Source: Auriscalpium vulgare
Lineage: Eukaryota; Basidiomycota; Agaricomycetes; Russulales; Auriscalpiaceae
Direction: 5' to 3'
Assembly: GCA_019915015.1 (NCBI GenBank)
Contig: JAHBBC010000011.1
Location: 1,116,001 to 1,180,000 of the forward strand
DNA: 64,000 bases
Shown here: piece after piece, positions 1 to 10,344 of the stretch
How the letters are laid out: every line of letters starts with the position of its first letter
How positions within the stretch are numbered: the first letter of the stretch is position 1
Program-made: the position numbers and the translations under genes
The notes under the pieces: model-generated
Seen by the model: only the letters and a program-made list of their open reading frames with translations
What the model was told of the DNA's origin: nothing
Database searches by the model: none

Positions 1-9
1 ATACCGCAA

Positions 10-531
10 ATGAAAGTAAGTTCAATACAAAGAATAAGATGTACCAATGCTAACAGAGGCCGCATACAAGTCAACGCTCCTTGTTTGCAGTGCTCGGCAT
101 CTGGGAGCCTGATTCAGTCCCTGCAAACTGAGATCAGTACACTGAAAAGTGTCGTCGAGACTTTGAAACGCACCCTTCGTGATGCCGAACTGCACCAGAT
201 GGACTCCGTTACCCAAGCAGATTCCTACCGCTCCGACTATGTGCAAGAGTCTCGCTACAACACGGTCCTGGTCGCATTGCTGGAGGATTTGGGCGTGAAG
301 GCCGAGGACTTACCCACGCGGCCGTCATCACAGGTCCCCTGGTGGAAAGCAGCGCCTGACGTTGAAGGCGGCAGTCCAGACGACGAAGGAATCTCGGCTC
401 CCCAAGCACGGGATGGGCGCAGTGATGTTGATGAAGTAGAGACCATCCAACGAGGGCGTCAAGGAGAAGAGAATGTGAAAGGTGCGAAACGTGTCATCGT
501 CGCTTGTCGTGCTGATGTCTCACAGCTGTGA
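10..531 (+). CDS. hypothetical coiled-coil protein
   Basis: A 173-residue open frame starting at an ATG. Residues about 33-70 contain leucine/isoleucine heptads with charged residues between them (IQSLQTEISTLKSVVETLKR), which suggests a short coiled coil, followed by an acidic, Ser/Gly-rich tail. I do not recognise the family. It lies at the window edge, so the true gene could begin further left or use introns, and the first 20 residues look poorly coding. It may also be the remnant of a larger gene. No neighbour helps to assign a role. Confidence 0.35.
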   Translation: MKVSSIQRIRCTNANRGRIQVNAPCLQCSASGSLIQSLQTEISTLKSVVETLKRTLRDAELHQMDSVTQADSYRSDYVQESRYNTVLVALLEDLGVKAEDLPTRPSSQVPWWKAAPDVEGGSPDDEGISAPQARDGRSDVDEVETIQRGRQGEENVKGAKRVIVACRADVSQL

Positions 532-1956
532 CATAGGTGCGGAACACATACACACAGCCATTTCAAAGCGCAAGGCAGAGGACGACAATGTCCTTGCTAG
601 CGGCAGTCAAGCCACGCAAGACATGCCCGGATATTATGGTTCAAGGGAACCCATTGAAGCGCAACTCTGGCGTGCAATCATCGCCGGATACTCGCCTCCC
701 GGGACCAACAAGCGAGTGCGGTTCACAAGTAGTCCCACAGATACTATACACAGGTAGTCTTACTGTGACACCATATTACTACGGTCTGTCCGCCCGGACT
801 TGCAGCTCGGAGATCATGCTAGCACAATAAATACACTATGAAAGTATATACCTACAACTGCCATGGACATAACAGCACATTTGCAAGGCTTGAACAGCAA
901 TATTGATTGAGCCAGAAAGAGTGGGAGATAATTATGGGGACATGCACCTGAAGCTGAATCTCCCGCCTCCGACGCACAAGCTGTATCTCCCGCCCGTGAC
1001 GGCCACCAGATATCACGCAGGCTCCGCCAGACACAGCGAGGATGGACGAGGTAGGGGAAGAGGTCGTGAGGCCGAAAGCGGGTAGCATGCGCAGGGCGGG
1101 CAGGCATAATTCAATGAGTTTTGCGACACGACTAGGGGTGGCCGGCATACCAAGTCATCAAGAGCTAGTCACCGGTCACCACAAGGCAGTGACGCACAGA
1201 AGAATGCGCTGAGCGGTGACGTGTCCACGATTCCGGACAGAATGATGGCAGGCAGCCTGTGGGGCAAGCATACACGGCGTCAGCAAGTGATGCGGTGACA
1301 ATCCAGGACCGCGCGCGCTGGACAATAGACCTTCAACTCCTGGTACACCCGGCTTCCCACTTGTACCTTGTGCAGTGATTGCTGCTTGTTCCCCGTCAGT
1401 GGTTTCAGGCCGACGATTAGAGCAGGGGACAGGCTGAGAGCGGAGGGCAAGGGGACTCGGGGCGCGCACCGGCGGAGTCGGCTCGCCAACGTGACACGTG
1501 CAGACCCGGGGCCGTGGGGATTGTTGGAGAGAGTAGGTCTGTATCTTCGTCAATCGACAATCTCGCCAGGATTTTCGTCAAATGACGGTATTGACCGCAA
1601 ATGATTAGGATCAGACGGATTATAGTATATCTGACAATCCGGATGCTCAGTTTCTCATCATTTTGAGCATGGTCAAATGCAATCACATTGATTAACGCGC
1701 AATCACAATCTTCCGGTTAGGCGTGTAGTACTGCGGGCAGCTAACGACGTGGCATTCTTTGTATACTTATATACGACATCATGAATTTACTACACGATGG
1801 CCCCCCGCCGCAGATTGATCTGTTGCGGCTATAAGCCGCAACAGATTGATCCGGGCAACTGAACATCTTGCATCGCTGCGCTTAATAAGGGCGTGCAGAC
1901 GGGTAAGCACACACGTTACACCCTCTCAACAGCATGGTTGATCGATACCTAGGTAT
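532..1956. other. gene-poor stretch with one strong hairpin
   Basis: Only short overlapping frames on both strands, none with recognisable conserved residues or a convincing exon chain. The one structured element is a perfect inverted repeat at 1818-1846, annotated separately. Stretches at 1600-1800 are AT-richer than the neighbouring genes. I see no RNA gene here. Confidence 0.5.
1818..1846. repeat. perfect 13-bp inverted repeat with 3-nt loop
   Basis: Arms ATCTGTTGCGGCT and AGCCGCAACAGAT flank the loop ATA. The word CAGATTGATC also recurs in direct orientation on both sides (1811-1820, 1843-1852, the second with one end difference). It lies about 110 bp upstream of the BCS1-like remnant. 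It could be a foldback remnant of a transposon end or a hairpin in an RNA; nothing decides between these. Confidence 0.5.
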
Positions 1957-2270
1957 TAATTGTCTGTCACGTTCTCCGGTTTCCTAAATGCGCTCGACGG
2001 CGTCGCCTCTGGGGAGGAACGCATCGTATTCCTGACCACGAACCAACTGGATGAGCTGGACCCCGCTCTCATCCGACCCGGCCGCGTGGATTTGGCCGCA
2101 CTCATCGACGACGCGAGCCATGAGCAGGCCAAGGAGCTCTTCACTGATTTCTACGGGGCGACAATGTCGGTATGGATGAGTTGCGGCGTCTCGGAGAACG
2201 GCTGGAAAAACTCGCGGGCGGTGGGCGGCAAGCGCGTTAGCATGGCAGCATTGCAGGTAAGGTTTAATGT
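1957..2270 (+). pseudogene. BCS1-type AAA ATPase remnant
   Basis: The translation gives the second half of a BCS1-family AAA domain: the [20 protein letters not shown] segment, then [20 protein letters not shown], which carries the sensor-1 and arginine-finger region, and a later RVSMAALQ motif. BCS1 is a mitochondrial inner-membrane translocase that helps insert the Rieske protein into complex III; fungi also have many BCS1-like paralogues of unknown role. Here the N-terminal BCS1 domain and the Walker A and B motifs are missing upstream. After FYG the reading frame shifts: a second frame continues with [21 protein letters not shown], and the first returns at [10 protein letters not shown] read it as a truncated, frame-broken copy. 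A short intron may start at about 2257 (GTAAGG). Confidence 0.7.
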
Positions 2271-2310
2271 TGTTTCTGAACGCGCCATCCCTCATCCTTG
2301 CAGTTCTTGA

Positions 2311-2859
2311 CGCGCTGTGGCGGTGTCCTGAATAACCTCGCTCCCAAGACAGTTGCTTGCGGCTATCGCGTCGCCCGTAGTCGTGCATCCACGCGCCGAC
2401 ATTGCGCACCCTTGGGCTAGTGCGTGCCCTCGACACGTAGCCTCGCCACAACTGCGAAGTCGGGCCCTGCATCGAGTCGCACGAACTCTCGTCGTCGCGT
2501 GCTTGGAGCTGCAGGATGGACACGTCGCGTCCTTGCGAGAGGTACGTCTTGATGAACCTGAGTAGATATTGAAGGCGCGCTTCAATTCAGCACCTTTGGT
2601 TGCCGGGTGACAGCGGCGAGTCGACACAGCGGCATCGGAGCGGTCTTGACTGTGGGCGAATAAATGAAGCCGATTGTGCGAAGTGGACATCGACCTACGC
2701 GATGGAAGCCGTGAGTGCATATACGTCAGGGTGGCAGGCCAGGGAGAAAACGCCATGGAGCCGACACTGGTCTTTGCCCGCCATCATCTGGAGCCTTCAG
2801 TTCGACTCGTCGCTCGGAATACGTAGTAAGTTTGAAGCTTTTGATCGCTGTTTGCCACC
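2311..2859. other. no convincing gene
   Basis: Several overlapping frames on both strands without recognisable motifs. The first part may be the decayed 3' exon of the BCS1-like remnant. Nothing else is supported. Confidence 0.4.
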
Positions 2860-3282
2860 ATGGGCGGAGACAGCGAACAGCTCGTAGCTTCGCCGACCGC
2901 CCCCCGCGCCACAGGCAGACAGCGGTATGCGTATACTACCAGTGCCAAGGCCTACACGCGGCCGTCGCGCCTCGCGCAGCACGTCACTAACGGAAAGTGT
3001 CCGACAAGAGAAAGCCACAGCGAGGGGTACGAATGCCTCGCATGCGGGCGGTACTATTGGCACCGCAAGTCGCTGTATAAGCATCAGCGTCGATTGGGGT
3101 GCGAGGTGTGGATGCCGAAAGACGGAAGGAAGGAGCGAGGAAGCGTGGGTGCGCGGCAGGGGTGTTTCAAGATCGGACAGCCGAGGACCAGGCTGGGGGC
3201 TGACATTGGCCAGCGGGAGGCGGTGGAGGATGGAGGTGGGGAGCAGCGTGCAAAACGGAGCGCGACGCGGAATCGAGAATGA
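2860..3282 (+). CDS. small C2HC-type zinc-finger-like protein
   Basis: A single-exon 140-residue frame starting at an ATG with good context (CCACCATGG). The middle holds two spaced finger-like units. The second, YECLACGRYYWHRKSLYKHQ followed by RRLGC, fits C-x2-C-x12-H-x5-C. The first, which ends RPSRLAQHVTNGKC, has the same spacing but the two leading cysteines are replaced by Tyr and Ser. The tail is basic and Gly/Arg-rich. This suggests a nucleic-acid-binding protein of the basidiomycete C2H2/C2HC type, but the degenerate first finger and short length leave open that it is a decaying copy. No neighbouring gene explains its role. Confidence 0.5.
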   Translation: MGGDSEQLVASPTAPRATGRQRYAYTTSAKAYTRPSRLAQHVTNGKCPTRESHSEGYECLACGRYYWHRKSLYKHQRRLGCEVWMPKDGRKERGSVGARQGCFKIGQPRTRLGADIGQREAVEDGGGEQRAKRSATRNRE

Positions 3283-3983
3283 GCGAGCTGACACTGGCAG
3301 GTAGAGGGTGTCGAGGCGAGCGACGAGGAGGCGGCTGAGCACAGCTACGTGCTGCTACGGTACTGACATGCGCCACCGGCTCTGAGTCGTGATTCCTAGC
3401 ACCGCAGACAATAACAACCTGTGCTTCTGTATCGAGGTGGCTTGTCGGTGGCTTGTTCTGTCTGGTCAGAAGACAATAAGCCGGTGCGTGATGCGAAGGA
3501 CAAGGACCCGGACAAGGATGGAAAACACCGTACAGGAAGCAGGCACACTGCCTGGGCAAAATTCTCCCATCAGCCAGAGGAAGTCCGCAAAAAGCCAACA
3601 CAAATACATCTACTAGTACGTTTTATGGGCTGAAATAGACATGCAGGAGCGGCACTGCTACCGCGAGGCTGCGTGCAGTGGTTCGGAAGCATCGGGAAGG
3701 CCGTCGGAGCACAGCTGTTTCGTGCGAAACAGCGCGCGTACGCCAGGTTTGTGGATTTCAATTGTCGAAGGAGAACATGACACACATACGCCCTCGCCAC
3801 TCAGACAAAGACAAACTGAGAGGGAAGTGCTGTGAATATAACAAGGGCATGAGGCTCGTGGGTGCCACCTACTACACCAATTTGAATATAAGCGCGTCTC
3901 CAACGCAAGGACAACTTGCTCCCATCCACCATCACCACCGTCCCGACATCACCCACAGACGAGTCCTCCGCATATCCAGAAAC
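3283..3983. other. intergenic, nothing recognised
   Basis: The frame of the next gene is open through this stretch, but the text before the ATG at 3984 has no conserved features. It probably contains the promoter of that gene. Confidence 0.4.
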
Positions 3984-4667
3984 ATGCCAAAAGTGAAGAA
4001 TTGTCGCCTAAGTTCAAGTAGCCAAGCTAGTCAAGTCCGGAGCCGTCGAGACCGTAGCGGTGTCCAGCACGCCACACAAGCGCGCAGCTCGCGACTCCCG
4101 ACCACGGGGCGCAACCGCATCTGCCATGGGAGGTCGCGTTCGTACCAGATTCGGCAATGCAGCGATTGCGGTTGGACTTTCACGAAGATGCGAGGGCATT
4201 CGTCATTGAAGCAGGCACGGGAGCTCTGGCTGCGATGCGGGTGCTGGGTGTGCTGTTGCGGGTGCTGGGTGTGCTGTTGCGGGAGGTCCTGCAATGCGCA
4301 GAGTCGTTGTCATGAAGACTGGAACATAGGGTTGCCGGACGGAAGGCAGGATATCGAGCGGCAAGATTATGACGTGCACGAACGGTGGTACTCGGCAGGC
4401 AACTCTGCGGAGGATGTTCGGAGGACGCACGACAAGTTGAAGCCGGTAAAAGCAGAGTTGAACACCGAGCTTGAGGTGAGGAATCAAGACCTATGGTCAA
4501 TGCCTCTGAAGGACCTGGATGAAGAAACATCGGAGATGCAGCAAGCAGCCCTCACATTACTTGCGATGAAGTATAGATGGTCGGCACCTTCAAAGGACGT
4601 CGAAGGAAAGTACAAGGCCGAATGGCTTGCTGCTCTTATGCTGACAGCATTGACTCGTGGTTGGTGA
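3984..4667 (+). CDS. hypothetical protein with Cys-rich repeat
   Basis: From the ATG at 3984 the frame encodes 227 residues: a basic Ser/Arg-rich start (MPKVKNCRLSSSSQASQVRS), one CSDCGWTF motif that may be half of a zinc finger, and then two perfect 21-bp repeats that give the peptide GCWVCCC twice. The C-terminal half is acidic and helical-looking (DKLKPVKAELNTELEVRNQD). The frame extends 5' to 3678, but that part looks non-coding. I do not recognise the family. The Cys-rich insert could be a metal-binding loop or simply a microsatellite-like slippage product. Confidence 0.4.
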   Translation: MPKVKNCRLSSSSQASQVRSRRDRSGVQHATQARSSRLPTTGRNRICHGRSRSYQIRQCSDCGWTFTKMRGHSSLKQARELWLRCGCWVCCCGCWVCCCGRSCNAQSRCHEDWNIGLPDGRQDIERQDYDVHERWYSAGNSAEDVRRTHDKLKPVKAELNTELEVRNQDLWSMPLKDLDEETSEMQQAALTLLAMKYRWSAPSKDVEGKYKAEWLAALMLTALTRGW

Positions 4668-5629
4668 AGATACTGCGGGAGAAGTCGTCTGATACTAGTC
4701 TTATATACTTACACGCAATCTATTATGTTCCTTTCTTGAGACTTCGTGCCATCATCCCGAAGAAGTGTGTAGGGTGACCGCGGGATTCGATTGGTGTGAT
4801 ACAATGTATATGCGCAGAGCTAAGTGTATGACCTATCGCAGATGAGCTCAGTCCCCAGTTTTCATAAAAGCATGAATTCGACACACCTCCAAGCAAACTC
4901 TCCGTGTCTATTCTGCCCTCACGGATCCACTCGTCCTAAACACTGAACGCAACGCCTGCCCCGCCCAGATCTGCTCGTTTCGTTCTTGTACCTCCTACGG
5001 CGAGGAACGTTTGGTTACAATGTGTTGAGCGTTGCCGAAGTAAGACACGCACCTTCTGGGGTACGACGTCCAACGGGAGGCCAGCGGCTTGTCGCTCAGC
5101 TAGAATCTGGAATCACGCTCGAGTCAGCATTGGGATCCTGCTCGCGTATTGATACGATGAGATACCTCTGAAAGGATTAGTGACGGCGACGCGTACATAG
5201 GTTGAGAGTGTGCACTGGATAGGGAATGTGACGTGCTCACCGTGGCCCCTGCGCATGGTGTCGCGATGGACCATGAAGCCAATCCCGATGCCCCAGACGC
5301 ATACGCCCACGAGGCCAGTGACGACCCCGCGGTGAAGGATGTCGGCGACAGAGAGCCTTGCCATGAGAGTTGTGAGTTCGAGAGCGGCCCGGAAGACTCC
5401 TCGTGCAGTGGTCGTCGGGCAGCCGGTCCCCGGGCCGCCCGCAAAAAAGTTTGACTCGATTGTCGAGATCGTTCCTCGCGACTCCGATCCTGCAGCTGGT
5501 ATGTGCGATTCCTTGTGCAGGAATGTAACTGACAAACGAGAAGGCATTTTGCAAGTACTGGCTCCGGACCTTGTCGAGTCGGTGCCAGTGCTAAGATCTA
5601 ACACTGAGCGACTCCCCCTTGGTACAGAC
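4668..5629. other. intergenic region upstream of the SET-domain gene
   Basis: No frame in this stretch shows conserved motifs. It has AT-rich patches at 4680-4750 and 4800-4880 and probably includes the promoter of the SET5-like gene. Confidence 0.4.
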
Positions 5630-7052
5630 ATGACCGCCCCTGCCGACGAGGAACTACGAAGCGCTGTGCTCGCTCTCCGAGAACAGCATCCTGTCCTAGG
5701 GATCTCCAAATTCCACGCATTGCTGTTGGAGGGCCAACGGGATGGACCGTCAGCGAGAAGCGCATGCGCCGCTTCCTGCCTGCTCCTCCTCCAACAACGC
5801 CGCTAGGCAGAAGCGGCGAGATATACCCGTCCTCGCGGCTGATCGACGACCTCGAGATCGAGAAATGGACCGGTGCGGTCGAAGTGAAGCTGTTTGATAA
5901 GAAGAAGGGAAAGGGCTCATCGCAAAGAGGGCGATTGCGGAGGGCGAGACGGTGTGGAAGGAAGATCCGTTCGTCATTGCACCCGAATGTATGTTATCCT
6001 ACACGATCTGTCCACCTTATAACGACATGTATAGATTGCAGGGACATCTACGACCTCGTGTACTCCTCCCGGGCATGCGGCTCCTGCACGACCCCGCTCA
6101 CCGACTCGCCCCTCGTCCTCCCGTGCCCTGCATCTTCGTCATCCGCGTTCTGCCCCATTCGCTTCTGCAACCGCCTCTGCCTCTCGCGCTCCACGCGGAC
6201 GCACCCCTGGTCTGTGCGGCACAGAACCCGTCATGCGTCCCCCTGCTCGCATTCGCACGGCGCACCGAGTGGCTCGCGCTTCACGCCCTGACGCAGTGCG
6301 CGGCGAGGATGATGCTCGCGCCGACAGCTGGCGCGCGCAAGGCGGACTGGACGGTGTTCGAGGCGTTTGCGGTGCTGAGCATGGAGGAGCGCGCGAAAAG
6401 CCGATGGTGCGTGCTCGTACCTTCGTTAGTGCTCGGTATTCACAGTTGTTTACCAGGTATGGAGGTGCAGAGCCCGACCGTGCTGCATGGCAGAATGCGC
6501 ATCAGCTTCACGTGCAGGCATTCAGGCCATCTTCTCCCGCAGCGCAGAAAAAAATCGCTCGTCTCGTCAAGCTGCCCTTGCCGGACGACATCGCAGACGC
6601 GCTCTTCAGCTACGACGGCTTCCTGGCCGGTCTCGGCCGTATGAGCCTGAGTGCGAGCCTTCCATCCATGCCCAATCTCTATGACGCTAACTCTTCATGC
6701 TTGCACAGATCTAGAAGCGCATGGCGGCCTTTACACGCTCCACTCGCACTTGAACCACGACTGCACGCCGAACATCTCCGTGCGGCACCTTGACCAGCGC
6801 ACCGCACTCTCACGCATCACGCTCATCGCGCGATGCGACATCGCGGCAGGCGAAGAGCTCGTGGTGACGTACGTGAACCCGGAGTTGGGGGTCAGGGAGC
6901 GCAGGGGGAACCTGGGCGCGTGGGGTTTCGGCGACTGCCAGTGCGAGCGGTGTAAGAGGGAGGAAAACGATCCGGATGTGGTATCTATTGGGACCCAAGC
7001 GGATATGCACGATCTAGAGAGGGAACTGAAGGCGGGGCTGGGTGTCTTATAA
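5630..7052 (+). CDS. SET5-like SET-domain lysine methyltransferase (frameshifted)
   Basis: Exons in order read: a helix-turn-like start (ELRSAVLALREQHPVLGISK), the first SET strand (IAEGETVWKEDPFVIAPE), a cysteine-rich MYND-like insert (RACGSCTTPL...CPIRFCNRLC), then the core SET block with NHDCTPNISVRHLDQRTA and GEELVVTYVNPEL, and a post-SET CQCERC. This order matches yeast Set5 and SMYD-type enzymes, which methylate lysines on histones (H4 for yeast Set5) and other proteins using S-adenosylmethionine. NHxCxPN and the final Tyr are the cofactor and catalytic residues. Introns are likely at about 5988-6040, 6405-6458 and 6640-6708. The frame is broken by apparent one-base losses near 5742 (expected Asp-Trp), 5917 (expected Gly-Leu-Ile) and 6206 (CCCC run). 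It converges on the bestrophin gene, 170 bp away. Confidence 0.8.
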
Positions 7053-7222
7053 CCTGACCATACAGTTTCAGAAGATAGTATAGAGCGGCTGCATCTATAC
7101 AATAGTTGACTGGCGGCAGACGCGGGTGAAAGAAACAGCGGCGCACTAGAGATGGTTTGCGGTAAATCAGTAAGGACGAGTGACAAGGAAAGAGACAGCT
7201 CGTGCCAGGCTCGTATGCTAGA

Positions 7223-9534
7223 TTATAGCCTGCCTCTAACAGGCGCCACCTCATCTCCTTCATGGTGTGCACCGAGAAACACATTTGCGCCTGGGGTCAG
7301 CTTCAAGCGTTCGATATCCGCGTGTACAATTTCGCGGCAGAACATATCAAGGTCGAGGTCGTTCTGCGCATGCTGTATGACAATCGGACTCTACTTGGAA
7401 TGCAAATATACCACGTACCTCGTCGTACCCTGGTGACACAAAGAGAACGAAGCGATTTCAGTGCGCAAATCATGAAAGACGCAGTACAGACCGAAGGGCT
7501 GTTCGATCTCCTCGCCCGCGGCGAGGAAGCCAAGGTATATGAACGCCGCGATGGCGACGCCGGGTATCGTGTACCATGCGAATTGGTCTACTAGCTGGAA
7601 GGGCAGGAAGAAAAGGTATATCCATACGGTACTGCGTTGCGGTTATCAATTTATGCGGATATAGGACTGGAAACGAGGGCGTACTGTCTGCGGGAAAAAG
7701 CGGAAGTGAAAGCCTCAGAACGTCGCATGTAAATCAGCACTGAGACACGAACCTGATATGCACGGAGAACACACTAAATGTGACAGTCAAATAGAGCCAG
7801 CGAGGATAAGAATAGGACTCACAAAGGAAGCGGAGTTGTCAATATGCGTTCCAAAGCTATCAGCGAAACATATCATCAGCTCACACACATGGGGATCGCA
7901 AACACTCTACTCACTAGAAAGATTATCCTCCAGCGCTGCAATGCAGCCAATCATCGGCCCCAAGCTCGTGCCTGCGAGCTACATTAGCGGACATTCCCAA
8001 AGACTCGGCCTGTCTCACCCGGTGTTGTACGCGGTCCTCCAAGACGCTTAGCCAGTCGCTCAGTGCCCTTAGAATTTCGATAGGTATGTTCTGCCCGTTT
8101 CCTGCAACGCGTGGGCGGTGCTTGCGCGAAAACTTCTTCGAGTCGCCACCACGTGGTGCCCATTTGCGCTGCACGCCTCCATCCTCGCCGTACGCCTGCG
8201 TACCGTCACCGTCACCTTCGCCCTCGCCCTCACCGCCGACATTCACATTGTCTTCATCGAGCATGATAGGACGATAGAAGCTGAACAAGCCTCGAAAGTA
8301 ATTCGCGAACGGGATGAGGTCCGCGGAGACCTGCGACCACACGCCCTGCGCACCCTCTCTGCTCGATGGCAGCAAGGCCCTGTGCTCCGAGATCGACGAG
8401 CTGCGCGAGAGCCCCCGCGCGGCATATAGCGGAGGGCGCGTTCGCATACCGGAGTCGGAAAGCGTGCCGTAGGAGTTGATGGGTGCGATGATTGGATCCG
8501 GTGTAAGGAAGGCGCTGGAACGTGGGGAGAAATTGGAGGCAACGGCGGAGGTTGAGGCATCAGAGGAGTTCCTTCTGTGATGGTGCTATCAGAGGAATGA
8601 GCGCGTAAAGGCGGCGGGGACGAAAGAGACAACGCACAAGGTGGAGTGGTTTTGTGAGCGGGTATAGGTCTTCGTAATAGATCCCGAGCTCGCCTGCATT
8701 AACCATGAGTACTATTCAGAGTCGAGTGTATGTAAGTCTTACCGCGCAGATGGTGCTTGACTGCAACTGCAAACCTATACCCCGGGCGCAATTAATGCTA
8801 ACCTACAGACTTTGAGAACCACGTACGCGTCGATTAAATCCAACGCGGCCTCTTTTCCTTCATAATCTGCTGCACCTCATCCACCGGCCGCGATGCGATA
8901 TTTGCGCTTGCTACTTCCTCGGGAGTCTTCGGCGTCAAGCGCAAGGGAATATGGAACCAAGCGAGCCGCGAGAGCGCACGGGCATTGCGCATGAGGTCGG
9001 TCCACGAGGTGCGCCCCATCCAGTACCTGTCATAACTGCCTTTGAAATTAGTCTGGCTGAAGCGAAGGTAATTCAGGGACCAAGCGTACCCACTGGACGC
9101 GCGGTAGGAGATCACGAAGCCGATGACCACACCTATTGGGTTTAGTGGGCGAATGAGAGCGGTGGGAGAGTGGGTGCCCACCCAGGACGGTCAGCATGAC
9201 GTTGGGAATACCGAGGTAAATATTGGTGCGCATGGATACGATCGTCACAACTGTACATGTCTGAGTGTGCTGTTTTGTCCCCAGAAAGGATAAACCACCT
9301 ACCAGTTGCGAAAGCGTATGCATCAGCACAGCAGGCCAGATTCGCCAGAACTGTGCGGAGCAGCCTGTTAACTGCTGAATGAAGCACATGAGACGAATGC
9401 CCACGCACGACTGTCCCGCTTCCAAAGGTCCATATGAACAGCGTGTGCGCAGACACAATCGAGACGATGACCGCGCCGCGCTCTTCGGCGGCGGGAAGGA
9501 GGTTATGGTGCCCGGTAAAAGAGCGCCCCGTCAT
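7223..9534 (-). CDS. bestrophin-type anion channel (UPF0187/RFP-TM family)
   Basis: Minus-strand exons chain into a bestrophin-family membrane protein. In order they give MTGRSFTGHHNLLP at the N-terminus, FWRIWPAVLMHTL, NIYLGIPNVMLTVLG, VVIGFVISYRASSGYDRYWM after removal of an intron at about 9066-9118, RNARALSRLAWFHIPLRLTP, YYEDLYPLTKPLHLVRCL, an acidic Gly/Glu linker, IPIEILRALSDWLSVLEDR, GTSLGPMIGCIAALEDNLSS, VDQFAWYTIPGVAIAAFIYL and a C-terminal NDLDLDMFCREIVHADIERL. Family members are pentameric chloride/anion channels in fungal membranes. The stop is TAA at 7223-7225. The frame appears broken near 8842 (one base short before ALDLIDAYVV) and possibly near 8450, where two frames share the exon. 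About ten exons; exact boundaries are uncertain. Confidence 0.82.
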
Positions 9535-10344
9535 GGTGGTCTTGAAGAAAGAATGATCAAGGAATGGAGGGGCATACGAATGGTAATTGTATGTAGCCGG
9601 GCGCAAGACGCGTGCTAGCGAATCGCGAGTCTGAGTTGAGTGACGTCAGACTTGCAGCCACGCGACGAACTCACCTTGAACTCGCCTCAACTGCGCGGGC
9701 TGCCTCGATCGCCTGCCAATCCATGATCTTCCGGCGACGAACGCTGAGCCAGCGGTATCTCCAGCTACTTGCATTCACCCAAGCAAACCCGTCTCCAGTA
9801 CTTGAATGCTGCCGTTCTGTCTGCCGACGTCAATAGCTTTTGCCTTCGAGAATCGAAACACAGCGTCTACTCGGCCCGCATCACACTGGACTTCGTGGAC
9901 GAAGGAGTTCCTCTGCCGCTCGGAGTGCGCCACTCTCTTTCCGCATCGCCCAGTGCCACCATGCCATTTGTCAAGCACGGAATCGTAGGTCCGGGTTGCG
10001 CGTGGACATAATGTTCCTTCACCGCGCTGTTACTCTCAAATCGGCACTACGTTCGACAATGTCCGTCGGTGCTCAATTCAACCCAATCAACACGAGCGCC
10101 CTCGCCCTGTACTCAGAACTGTCGTCGAGCCTTCCTAATCCCCTCCAAGTACGCCGCAGTATGATCAAACTGGCGCTCGGGGTTGGCTGTGGGGCTGTCA
10201 CATCCCATCGGACATTCGTCTCGCCGTACACTGGTACGCTCATCAGGCGGATAAACGGCATCGCAAAGTTGTACCCATAAGTACGAGCTTCGTCGAACCG
10301 CTTCTTCCAGATCCCTAGCATCTTGGCGATTGCTTCTACGCCTC
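9535..10344. other. intergenic between divergent bestrophin and oxidase genes
   Basis: This stretch lies between the 5' ends of two divergently transcribed genes and so should hold both promoters. Moderately long frames exist on both strands (for example 10073-10321 minus, with YGYNFAMPFIRLMSVPVYGE), but I cannot link them into a known protein. A small decayed gene is possible. Confidence 0.4.

Noticed and set aside
7262..7594. Plus-strand 110-residue frame beginning MVCTEKHICAWGQLQAFDIR
   Set aside because: Antisense to the last exons of the bestrophin gene, whose conserved motifs are clear on the minus strand.
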